Assembly (NCBI GenBank): GCA_002946415.1
Contig: NJPS01000051.1
Span: 546,001-610,000 of the forward strand
Length of the DNA stretch: 64,000 nucleotides
Origin: Rutstroemia sp. NJR-2017a BVV2
Lineage: Eukaryota > Ascomycota > Leotiomycetes > Helotiales > Rutstroemiaceae
Direction: 5' to 3'
In this document: piece by piece, positions 33,933 through 44,931 of the stretch
Position numbering within the stretch: position 1 is the stretch's first letter
How the letters are laid out: each line of letters starts with the position of its first letter
Position numbers and translations under genes: made by a program
The notes under the pieces: model-generated
Told to the model about the DNA's origin: nothing
Seen by the model: only the letters and a program-made list of their open reading frames with translations
Database searches by the model: none

Positions 33933-34037
33933 ACAGCATGGTAGTGTCGCATACACAGATTTCTCGGGCAACCAACTAATTCCTCTTCCACGGTTCACTT
34001 CTTTCGGTCTTCTTCATTAATTATTAATTCGCAATAA

Positions 34038-36115
34038 ATGGATATCTGTAAAGAGAGTACGCAAAAGCAAGGCTCCGCTAACTCTGGCCCAGCCAACGAT
34101 AACGATGGAGGTGAATCTTCAGACGGTCCCATCGATCATCTCTGTGCGTGATGCAAAGCCATCGACTTTCACAAAATCTTGTGTGACGAAAAAGAAATCA
34201 TCAATCACCCTGAGGAGCCGGTGAAGGTCATCGATGTTTTGGGTCCGATCATTGACTGGGGTATCGATGCGTGTGCCTTTTGTAAGGCTCTATTTACTAT
34301 GGTTTCATTAGGCAAAACCCCAGGGTGGTATGCCTTGAGTTCAATATTGTTCAATCCAACGCCCACTACGCCCACGTATATGCGCCTAGCGAGTTATTAT
34401 TCCCTACTGGCTTCTCTCCCTCGCCGAATATTACTTGTAATGGAAGATTTGAATCATCACGACAATAGATACAAAGTGCTGATTCCACAAACGAGGGACA
34501 ACGTATTTGTTCGGATACTAAATAGCTCAACGGTTGACTACGACGTACTCAAGAGCTGGTTGTCGGTATGTCAGAATATTCACACAGAGATTTGTTCCTC
34601 AAAAAACCGCGAAACCACAAAGCATCTGCAATTAATCGATTGCAAAACCCGCGAGCTTGTGCCTGCAGATTCTCTCCTTATGTTACGCTTAGCTATGTAT
34701 GGGGTGACGAGCAGCGTAGGCAAAAGGTTGGACCCAATCTGCCGCCCACGATTGAAGATGCAATCCACGTCACGCTGAAGCTGGGGTACCAGTATTTGTG
34801 GGTAGATCGATACTGCATCAACCAAGGGAATGACTCAGAAGAAATCTCCCAGATACAACAAATGGGCTCGATTTACAAGAACTCAGAGTTCACCATCATT
34901 GCAGCTGCAGGGTCTGATCCTTGCTACGGCCTTCCTGGAGTGAGTCGCTCTCGACTTCCACAGGCTGCTGTTAGATTTGGCCAACTTGAGCTTGTCAATC
35001 CTGGTTCAGTCGCAGCTACTGTGTTAAAGCACTCTCAATGGTCGACACGAGGATGGACATTCCAGGAAGCATCTCTATCCAAACGACGAATCGTCTTCAC
35101 GGACGAGCAAGTATACTATGAGTGCAATGGGATGTACAGTTACGAATCTCTTAATGTACCATTAGAAAAGATGCATGGCGAAGGTAGCCAGATACTTGAC
35201 CGGGAGTATTTCACGACTAACTACAGGGGCAATTCGGGCAGGATTGTTATATTTCCTGGTGAGGTGGGCTACGAGCCTCTCATTATCTTCGATCACATCT
35301 CATGTTTCTCCCGTAGGACTTTCACTTATCCATCAGATAAGTTGATAGGTTTCCTGGGCATCCTAAAAGAATTTGAGACAGGGCCACATCGTATTCGCAA
35401 TATTTGGGGTTCCCCTATCTTGCCAAATGGGGTTGATCGATCAACACCAGAGAGTTATAATGTTACAGAATTCCTGATTACCATGATCTGGTCATGCGGT
35501 GCAGCCAAGAGAATTGTCTCTCTTCCAAGCTGGTCCTGGGTTGGATGGGACGGGGCACTGAACACCAGCGATGTGCGATACACCGAAGGCCTCGACCAAG
35601 CACGCCCTGCCACCATCGCCGTTGAGCTTAGTACCGGGCAGATTTTGGACTGGAGCGCTTTCCACGACACTTATGCAGAAGTGAACGATCTGACAAAACT
35701 CAGCCAATTCATTCACATCTCCTGCTGGACGATTCCCCTCACTTTTACTTATGAAGCTGGACTTCGGTCTTTCACCCAGCTCCTATTTCGCGACGGTTGT
35801 CGTATGCCTTGGAACTTCTCCATATATGACTCTTCTTTCAAGAGCGATTCCTACACGGGTATTCTACTGGTGTTTCACAAAGATTTGAAAGGGATCGGGA
35901 AGACCCGCTTCATGCTTATTTTTGCTGAAGTTAGAGGGAGGATGGAGAGGGTTGGAGGTGACTGGCTTTCTACGGCAGCTGGTTTATATCGGGATGGTGA
36001 GCCAGTACTTGAGCGGAAAGAGACGTGCCCTAGGAATTATGCAAAGGGAAAAGTCCCGAAAAGAGGTATGGTGAGAGGTGGTATGATCATTTGGTGTATA
36101 CCTATCAGACATTGA
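34038..36115 (+). pseudogene. HET-domain (heterokaryon incompatibility) pseudogene
   Basis: A HET protein (PF06985) gene with two lesions. From ATG 34038 the frame runs 37 codons to HLCA, then TGA at 34149, then CKAIDFHKIL; the usual motif is C-A-R-C, so a CGA-to-TGA change is likely. The same frame continues to CKTRELVPA at about 34665. The HET motif PYVTLSYVWGDEQ continues in a different frame, so a frameshift lies at about 34665-34675 with no credible intron. The second frame then runs intact to 36115 with YLWVDRYCINQGND, QMGSIYKNSEFTIIAAAG, STRGWTFQEASLSKRRIVFT and LPSWSWVGWDG. HET proteins trigger cell death between incompatible strains; this copy appears inactive, unless translation starts downstream and a sequencing error explains the shift. 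Confidence 0.87.
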
Positions 36116-38634
36116 GAGTGGGGTGATAGTTGATCAAGATGGATGGTTCTTTAGATATTTCGTCCTCTTCTCGGGGCATCAAATGAAGATTCATATCTGC
36201 TTTACACGGGAATAACTATATCGAAACATAAGATCGCTCTTCTTTCCCAAACCGAAGACAATAACACAAATTAAGCGAAAGCAGTCACCAAACCACATCG
36301 CATAGAGCCACTTCCATCCACTTCCGCGGAGAAGAAAAGTCGACGTACCCAGGTTAGCATACAACGCATTGTACTAGTATTATGCAGCACGAGGTGTCCT
36401 TCCTAGCACTAGAAGTAGTGGGATGCTATGGCATAACGTCACGTCTGTGTGTCGGCTTCAGTTCTTGCGTAGTGAGCGCTCAGAAAATCATGCTGAAGGA
36501 CAGAGCAAAGGCAAAAGTATAAATAGAGTGGCGGAGTTGAGAGTGAATCGTCATTTTTATACGAACATTTGTTTGTGACTGCTCTCTTGCCTTGTTTGCT
36601 TGTGTATTAGATGAATTGTTGAATTGGTTTGGATGATTGGCATGGAGACTACAACCAGAAAGAGTGGAATAGGAAAGGAAAAGATGAGACGACGAGATGA
36701 CTTGATGATGCTTTCTCTCTGCCACGAAGGGGGTTTCTGGAAATAAGAGTGTGCTGTGAGGATACAATTACAAACACGAAATAGAATATAATGTAAACAT
36801 ATATATACGCCCCTATCTTACTTACCCACGCCCAAATTCCCCTTCCCTCTCCTTCCGCCATCTCCCTCCCAAAATCCACCTCTTCTTCCCATCCACTAGC
36901 ACTCCCACAACGACCATCGCTATCGTTTCCATCACCACACCCAAATTCCCCTCTCCTCATCTCCACCTCCCTTAACCTACGTCTCATATAACCCTCTCAT
37001 ACAACTTCCCATCTACCAGCACCCCACCAACAACCATCGTCATCATATCCATCCACCCCTTCCATCACCGGATCCCCACCGAACCGGGCCAGTAACATGT
37101 AATCAAGGAGATTACCTCGAACTTCGAAGAAGAAGCACCCTTATTACAAAGGCTTTTAACCCAGGGAATCAGACCCAGTCAACTAATTATCCTCGTACCT
37201 TTGAGTATACGCTTGATGCTGCAGTTGTCTCACAGCTACTAACAGAGGTCGCCGATATGGTCCCTACATTCCATCCTATTAGTACATAAATCATCCATCT
37301 CCTAGAACTCCTTCCCAGAACTCCTTCCCACGACCGCTACCCCCAATCCCCCAAGTTCCCAACTAACTTTACTCTTCAACCGTGCCCACGGGGCGTAGTG
37401 GCAGTGTTCTGATATTTTGATGTCTCCTAAACTAGCTCAAGCTACTTAGTTCTCCCACTAACTAACTACTTTCCCTCTTGCATATACGTACGTATGCGGC
37501 TCTGACTTTAGCTTAGTACGTAGATGTAGAGGAGATGTATGTGCGGAGATGAGGGAACTTGTTTAGATGGTAAGTAGGTAGTTGGTAGTTAAGTGTGTAG
37601 GTACGGGACTAGTTAAAGTAGCTTCCCGGTGTGAGATGCCGGAGTGATGGATGGATGATATGTGAATATGTATGTTTATGCTATTTATATATTAGTGTGC
37701 AGGATGAGCTAGAAGTTTGGGGGAGCAGCGGGCTCAAGTTAGCTCTAGGGGGTTGGATACGGGATGATAGTACGGAATAGGAACTATGGTTATGGTAGCT
37801 GTGGCTGCGGGTGGTAGGTGGGTATGGTTAGTAGACGAACCGCATTGATAGAAGTTCGGGGAGATAGTGAGTTAACTAGATGGCGAGCTAGACGGTGAGC
37901 TATATGGTAGTGAGAAGAAGATACGAAGAACGCGTTGAAGACGCTTGGGTTGGCTATTCTGATTTGGGAGTTGGTTTGCCTCGGTTTGGAGTTGATTTGG
38001 CTTGATTTGGGCTACGCTAGAGTGGCGTGCTTGATGTAGTGCTATGTAGTTAGTGTACAGTAGCTGTTTCTGTAGCTAGAATTAGGTAGTGTAGCGTTGA
38101 ATGTCTAAGATGGCTTGGATGCGAATGAAATGCAGGGTTAAGTTTGGGCTCGGGCCTTTCTGGTGAACGGTTGAAGTCGTATTTTTTATGTTTGGGTATC
38201 TTAGGGTGTGGTATTGACGCCGATGAGATTGAGCATGTGAATTAAAGTGGTACTAGAGGAAAGAAGTAGCTGTTGATTCAATGAATAGAGAAAGAACGAC
38301 AGAGGCACGAACGACAGAGGGACAAAAATAACCATCATCAATTTTTTAATCCAATTGAATTAATTAACTATTTACATGGAAGAAAATCTTTTCTCCAATT
38401 TATGTCCTGTTATTATTCCTCCATAATCCCCGTCATGCATTCATCCAATTTCCATTACCACCTTTCCATATATGCTAGTATGCGATGCCATGCCAACAAC
38501 TAAATTATTATGCCATACCCAACCAAAACATCATCATTGAATCATTTCAAGGAAAAGAAAGTTAATAAGAAAGGACGTTCTGTTCTCCCCCCAGTGAAAG
38601 AGTCGTGGGAAAGAAAGGAGAAGTCAGGCAAACT
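36116..38634. other. intergenic, no gene seen
   Basis: Includes a C/T-rich segment at 36830-37080 that holds two imperfect copies of a CTTCCCATCYACYAGCACYC-containing unit about 120 bp apart, then an AT- and GTAG-rich stretch. No open frame with a domain. Confidence 0.5.
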
Positions 38635-39798
38635 CTACAAGAGAGCAGCGAACAATGCCACAATAGCAGCAGCGAACGACCCAGAAGCCTTCACGGAGTT
38701 ACCCCCACCGAGGAATGGAACTGGTCCAGTGGAACTTGGGCTATAAGCAGATGTCGCATTCGTAGCCTGGACTTGTCCGTCGCTAATCTGCGAGATGACT
38801 GCACCGGAGGCAGACGTAGATGCAGTAGGTGCAGGAGTAGCCTGGACCTGGCCATCTGAGATCTGGGAGATGATAGCAGAGGAAACGACTGCGGAAGTAG
38901 AAGCTTGCACTTGTCCGTCGCTGATTTGGGAGATCGGTGCAGCGGAGGAAATGGCAGCGGCAGAGGTAGAGGCTTGCACTTGGCCGTCACTGATTTGGGA
39001 GATTGGCGCGGCGGATGAAACGGCGGCAGCAGAGGTAGAGGCTTGCACTTGCCCGTCGCTGATCTGGGAGATTGGTGCTGCGGAGGAGACGGTGGCTCCG
39101 GTGCTGGCTTGAACTTGACCATCGCTAATCTGAGATACAGGGGCGGCAGAGGTGCTAGCTTGGGGTTGTCCGTCTGAGATTTGAGAGATGCCTGCGGTAG
39201 AACTGGGGACTCCGAATGATGTGCCGGTTGGTTGACCGTCGTACGATTGACCGATTGAACCTGGTCCGGCAGACTGGCTGCAGCCAGATGTTTGAATAAG
39301 GATCTGGGAGCATTGCTGGCCCTGAGGTAACTGATACAAGTTATAAAAATCACCTGACAAGCATTCGTAGAAGACGGCTGAACCGCCTAGAGCGAGAGAT
39401 CCATTTCCACAGACTGACCAACCTCCGGTGTAAACTGCGCCGGTCTGGGGTGGTGCATCGAATTGGAATTGACTGTTGGCAGCAATGTAACCGGTTCGGC
39501 CGGATTGATCTTTGAGGATACCATCGGCGAGAGTAATTGCGAGAGAACTAGATGTACAATCAGCAGCACGCTGTAAAGAAAGAAGTCAGTACGGCGTTTG
39601 ATGATGGGATAGTAATTTTGTTACCTTGTGGTGACGCTTAGAGATACTGCTGGTATTAACAGCAGAAATCTGGAAAGATCCCGAATAGCTTGTCGCACAT
39701 CCTGATGGAGCAGATGATGTTGGTGTAATCAAACTCGTAACACCCTGAGCAGAGGCAGCAGCAGCAAAGCCAGCAATGACAGCGAATGTAGTCTTCAT
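38635..39798 (-). CDS. PIR-type cell wall protein with seven internal repeats and hydrophobic tail
   Basis: Exons 39798-39625 and 39570-38635 on the minus strand give 369 aa (intron 54 nt, GTAACA donor, phase 0). The order is: signal peptide (MKTTFAVIAGFAAAASAQG), a dibasic Kex2-type site (SKR, about residue 55), then the Cys domain of yeast Pir proteins (CTSSSLAITLADGILKDQSG, GYIAANSQFQFDAPPQTGAV, GWSVCGNGSLALG, VFYECLSGDFYNLY). Seven PIR repeats follow (ISQISDGQVQA and variants), then a hydrophobic C-terminus (FAAAIVALFAALL) fitting a GPI signal. In yeast Pir proteins the repeat Gln forms an ester to beta-1,3-glucan and the Cys domain is C-terminal; here it precedes the repeats. A TATA-like CTATATAT lies at 39893-39900, about 95 bp upstream. 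Confidence 0.92.
38764..39191 (-). repeat. internal tandem repeats coding for the PIR motif
   Basis: Seven copies of a unit of about 45-75 bases encode ISQISDGQVQA plus an Ala/Ser/Thr spacer. Three spacers (STSAAAVSSAAP type) are nearly the same, so copy number probably varies between strains. Confidence 0.93.
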
Positions 39799-41664
39799 GA
39801 TTGCGATAGTAAATACGAGCGAATGTATTGATTGATATTGAATGAGATGAAGAAAAAGCGAATGAGGTACAATCGAGGATAATGATGCAAGAATATATAG
39901 GTAGGTAACGCAAGAAAAAAGTAGGATGGCAGGGTAGGATAGAAATGTTTATATAAAAGAGGTTGAGAGCTAAGAAAGTGTGAAGTCATACTACTACTAC
40001 TAGAACCATGAACGATAATGCAGTAGTAGGATGACATCGTCATTATTAGCACCGAGCATTTAGACGATTTTCAATAAAAGAGCCACTCGGCCTTACTCCA
40101 TGTTGCCCAGCTAGGTAATTCTGCAAATAGACAGAGTTCATGGCATTGCAAAGGGTTGCAAAGTGAGCTATCATTCGAGAAGCTTATGCTTCAAACGGGA
40201 TAGACCAGGTAATTGTTGAGGCAACGCAAAGACGTGAAAAAGATGACACTAGGAAATAGAAAAGCTACTTCAAAGTAGCACCGAGTCGATGGCCATTGGA
40301 TGGATATAGAAGGATTGTGTGTCTCTAGTTTGAGGTCGTGCATAAACTACCAGCTTGTGATGCTTGGATGGCTGGAAAGAGACCGGTCTCCATGCAGACC
40401 GTGATGTAAACCAGACAAGATTTTCAATGCGAAGTGCTAGGCAAAAGCTGGCAGGCTCATTCACACTCGTTGAGGACAGACGAGCGAAGTAGCTCAATGG
40501 TGGGAATGGCTATGAGTATTAAAGAGGGGCGGGTAAGACTGGGGCGGCGTGGACGGGTGTAGCACATGCCTGTAGTGCACAGTGTGGGGTAAGATTCGTA
40601 AGTTTCCATCAAGTAAGAAGCACGATGCGGCAACGCTGTTGACATTTTCCGACGGTATATGACTGGCTACGAGAACAAGAAGAGGTTGGCGTGGCTTAAC
40701 AGGCGGGGAAGCTCAAGGATGTCACTCAATTCAACCACGATCATTGATGAGGTGTAACCGATGATGATCACCGACCATCTCCGCATCTGGAATACGTCGG
40801 TCGATCAATTGTGATATGGATATTTGAAATATGGAGATTTATGGGTGCGATGGGTGAATGTTCAATTGAGGCTACATGATAATTTGCGGAGAGACAAGCA
40901 TAACGGCTGAGGGCCCACATGTGTCTTGGATATCAGGGGTAAGATGGGCAAACTGTCTATCGTCGATGTAACTATGCTAATGTAGCGGTAACCACACTTT
41001 GTCGGTCTTTGGTGTGGATGTGCTGTACCTCTAAAAAGGACACAGCTACGGGTAGGTATCGTCGTCGTTGGGCCAAATATATTAAAATAATGCGAATAAC
41101 TTCTGATACTTACTTGAATGGATTGTCCGCAGCCTCATCAAACTCTATGAGAATGTTGCTTTCCCAACGTCTATTCGCAGCGCTTAAGTGGATAATGACG
41201 TGCATCGGAAACCGTGCGGGGCAATTGGAGCTTCCTCTTGGCCCACCAAAGTGTGGAGCATGTTTCACCTCACCAAACTGCCATCTTTCTTGGGAGCTCA
41301 ATACCTACATCATCCATATTCATTGGCGATTCGAGATCAATGGCACGCATTTGTGTTCATTTCAATGAAAAAGAAGAACAGTAAAGTACAGCAATTCAAT
41401 TTCATCGCAAGCTGGAGTATTTCAGCTACAAGCCATGCAGCCTCTTCATTCATCCACGGATGTCTGTCTCCGCCGTCTGCTTCTTCCCGTTCCCGTTATA
41501 TGTACCCTTGTATGTTCCGCGGCCAAAATGCTCGGATCAGCAAACCGGGGTCCTTCAGTAACCCCTCATTTTTCTCGGTCGGAATAGGAAAGTCCGTCAT
41601 GTCAAAGCAAAAATTCACGATGAAAAGGAAACGGGTGATCATAAAATGCTACTTCGACAGTTCC
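39799..41664. other. intergenic, no gene seen
   Basis: Upstream region of the PIR gene and 3' side of the phosphoesterase gene. Apart from the TATA-like element near 39893 and an ACTACTACTACT run at about 39990, nothing stands out. Confidence 0.5.
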
Positions 41665-43110
41665 TTAGTTATAAGGAAAGGGGTTTGGTAACTTAGCAGG
41701 AGTATCATTCCTGTACTTCCCCGTTATCAAATGTTCAAAGGTAGCACTCCACGAAACTCTTGGAGTCAATGGTGCCAGCCCCCACAATTCGCCCAAGAAG
41801 TTCAGGATACTAGTATGTGTGTATTCTCCTCCGTTATTGCGACCCTTGTTTTCAACTACTCCCTTGCCGACCCAAGGGCTAATCAACAGGGTTGGTACGC
41901 GAATACCCAGGCGCTTGAAGTCGAATGTGATATTCTTTCCGTCAGGTGCAACTTCGGTGTGGGTAAGATCATCTCCTGCTGGTACGTTGACAGGTGGTGG
42001 AACGTGGTCACCAAATCCTCCGTGCTCGTCGAAAGTCAAGATGAAGAGGGTTTCGTTCCATTGAGGAGAATTGCGAACAGCTTCGTAAATACCTTTGATG
42101 AAGTTCTCACCGAGTGTAATTGGTGAAGGAGGATGGAATGATTGGTACGAACAACATTCCGGGTTGATGTAGGTGAATTGAGGAAGAGTACCTTTCGCTG
42201 CATCATCGTAGAATTGTTGAAGTGGTGCAATGTTGGTCTTGTATGCGCCAGAGCTTTTTGTCCAGTTGTAGAATGCAGCATCTGGGTTGAAGCCAAGGCC
42301 TGGACCGGCAGTAGAGTTTTGGTAGTTCATCCAAGTGATATTTGCCTCCGAGAGTTGCTGAAATACAGATTTCACGGGAATTCCATATACGTTAAAAGCA
42401 TTATCATTTTTGCCGTGTCCGTGCGAAGTGCCGGATGTCAGGTAGGCACGGTTTGGATTTGTTGGGCCGGGAACTGCAGCAAACCAGCGATCAAAGAGAA
42501 CAAAGTTTTTAGCCATCGTTCCGAATACTCGGATTTGGTCAGGGGTATAATAATTGATGGCTTCCGCGGCACGTGTTTTGTTAAGTGTAGAATATGTGAT
42601 AGACTGTTCTGTAACAAAGCCACGCATGTTTTGGGTCAACTTGCCAGCGTCTGCATCTGCCTCATTCGGATGCCACGTGGTGAAGACTTTCAGTTGTTAG
42701 CATTGAAACGCAAAAGCATTGGAGCACGTACGTTGCATGTTGACACCAGAAATGCTGTGATTTGGATCGTCTGCAGCAATGTCGCTTGCACGAGGTCCAG
42801 CGCATACATCATCCTTCTGAGCGGGGTCTGATGCATTCCTGAGAAGATGTCAATGACCGTTTTGTATTAATTCCCGGGAGCTTTACATTGAATTGCAGTA
42901 GTTGTGGTGTACCAATCCATCGATTGCTGAGTTGTAATCGAGACCACCAGCGAAGGTGTCAAATGATCGATTTTCCTCAACCAGTACGACGACATTCTTG
43001 ATTCTGCTCTTCCATGAAGCGTCAGTCGTCTCGTGATATTGGATGTTTTGTGGAAAGGCGACTGCAGAGCCTAATGAGGCCGCAATGATTGCCACCTTGA
43101 CGCTGAGCAT
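41665..43110 (-). CDS. secreted phosphoesterase, phospholipase C / acid phosphatase family (PF04185)
   Basis: Three exons on the minus strand: 43110-42887, 42838-42732 and 42686-41665 (450 aa). Introns of 48 and 45 nt keep phase (AT|G, C|TC). A signal peptide (MLSVKVAIIAASLGSAVA) precedes the family's metal-site motif ENRSFDTFAG at residues 46-55. Further motifs are DDPNHSISGVNMQ, GFVTEQS, VFGTMAKNFVLFDRWFAAVPGPTNPNR, YLTSGTSHGH, TFDEHGGFGDHVPPP and a late YTHTSILNFL. These are the conserved blocks of bacterial phospholipase C and fungal phosphoesterases, which cleave phospholipid or other phosphate esters; substrate cannot be set from sequence. Several N-glycosylation sites. TATATA at 43170-43175 lies 60 bp upstream of the start. 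Complete, normal length. Confidence 0.93.
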
Positions 43111-44931
43111 GGTGATTGATTTGAGGATGGTTCGACTGCCACGGCATTTCTGACAAACTCAAGTGCCTCTATATACTTCTGGAGGTCTCCAATCGCCATC
43201 AGACCATATTCCACAACAGGACGCTAAAAGTACACACGTGTGCTTCATGATAGGACGAGATAGCTGAAAAACACGGCACATCTCCGAGTCCTACGTGAGC
43301 AGAGGTAGAAATGGAGAAAGAGACGGTTGAAAATGGAGAATGGACCTAGAAGCTGCAGGCATCGGAAGGCAAAACTTTTCACCTTCCTATTTCTTCGACC
43401 TCAGCTGCACATGGCGAATGCATTCCAACATTATTTGTTCACTTCTCCATTTCTAGCAGGGAAAACCCAAACTGTCAACGGCTGTGGCATTGCTTGGTGC
43501 AGAGTTCGTGCATAGCAACCTCGAAGAACATTGGACGAAGAAAGAACCGTTTCCCGAATTCTTCGACGATCTGTAGCATTTTCGGCTTTTGTTTTGTGGA
43601 TCCAATTCTGGACCAGTTGGAGAACGACGCACGTACACGTGTGTGATCTTTAAGACGAATGAAATAACGCGAATTGCTCATTCGATTGGCCAAGAGTGAT
43701 ACTACGTTGGAAGCGAGAACGTGAGGGGAAGGTAGGATCACTATATATTCCGACTTGTCCCCTCACCAAAGAGAAAATCGGCCGTGGCTTCGGTTGTTAC
43801 CAATCTCCAAGACACTGAAAAGTCGGTAATATACAGCAACCTCGAATAGTAGGTCTTTGAGGGAGAGGGGAAAATGAGAACCAATGGGCTCAAACGACAA
43901 TAACTGCCGAATGGTGGATTTTTTTGGATGACTGCTTTTAAGCCTGTTCTTCATTCGTGTGCTGTTTGCGAAGGGGACCTATGGCTTTCTGAAGCTTTTC
44001 CAAATCTTTTTGAGTGTTACTTTAGCTTCGAAGATTGTCCCAAAGATCCCGTGATTCGAAGGGTAGTTGCAATGCAACTTCTGTACATTTCCATTGGATA
44101 GAACAACGAGGAGGTTATAAATCTCAATCCAAATTCTGCGGCAAGAAGCCGACGAAGCTGAAGAAGCTTTTTCGGCACCATCGGCCATCATGTGACCAAA
44201 ACTATCTCACATACTATTTCTCATTAGGCAGGAGCGTAAATTTATCGGCTCGTTTCGTCGTCGCCAACGATAGGCAATGAAAAAGATGAGAATCTTACAA
44301 TTGAAATTTACTACTGAGGTTACGCGTCAAGCTCTTTAATGTACTTCGTACTATCGAACGACAAGACTGCAAGCAAGTACTTGGGTCCATCTAGCCGATG
44401 CCACGGCGCCGGGCCTCCGTTGTGGGTCGAAGGAAACGTCATGTTGTCGGGGAATTACAGTCATGAAGGGCGTCAACTTACCAATGCGAATCGTTGAATG
44501 GTACTGGACGATAAGTCCTGAGCTCTAATCTTTATCTATCGGTAAACGCATGCTGTCAAAGCTTCTATTCATGGCAATCGGGCATGATTTCCACATGGTT
44601 TATCCCACCCTCTTGATATTTCCTTATCTCTTGCGGGGCAATCTTCGAGATGAACCCGCAATCGATTATCACTATGCAGGTACCCCATTATCGGCGCCTT
44701 GGCTATTTGGCAGTGAGATACTCCAAGTCGACTGGGCTTGTCTATCTCTTGATATCCCACTCACCGCTGTTGATGTTGCGCTTGTTGACCTGGTCGGGAG
44801 CATATATACCGCTAGCTGGTCCTGCTGGGTAGCTGTGTTGTCCTGCTTGAGTGTGTTATTCCATCCTCTCTTTTTCTTCATTTCCTTCTTTCTATACTCT
44901 CGCCGGTGAGTGATAGAGAAGAGTTGAGACA
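43111..44931. other. intergenic between divergent genes, no gene seen
   Basis: Shared upstream region of the phosphoesterase (minus) and amidase (plus). An open frame at 44550-44909 is hydrophobic and ends just before the amidase start; it is more likely promoter and leader. Confidence 0.5.
43170..43175 (-). promoter_or_regulatory. TATA box of the phosphoesterase gene
   Basis: TATATA on the minus strand 60 bases before the start codon, a usual distance if the leader is short. Confidence 0.5.

Larger units (their letters stand above)
30351..34037. other. gene-poor stretch with decayed fragments and a MITE
   Basis: About 3.7 kb with only broken frames. Short protein-like pieces occur (31208-31371 plus: VNIFDDPLSAGSFRHTVLLE; 31720-31800 plus: QQQYAGLFKQEEYNRWLDLD) but none extends or matches a family I know. 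A MITE copy and a 25-bp tandem repeat lie at the right end, just before the HET pseudogene. Confidence 0.5.

Noticed and set aside
36830..37080. Two imperfect ~120-bp units as a possible transposon
   Set aside because: Similarity is mostly C/T bias; no inverted ends or target duplication.
41731..42831. Overlapping plus-strand frames (131 and 229 codons)
   Set aside because: Antisense to the phosphoesterase, whose exons show all family motifs.
44550..44909. Hydrophobic 119-codon frame upstream of the amidase
   Set aside because: Ends 23 bp before the amidase start and looks like leader; no conserved features.
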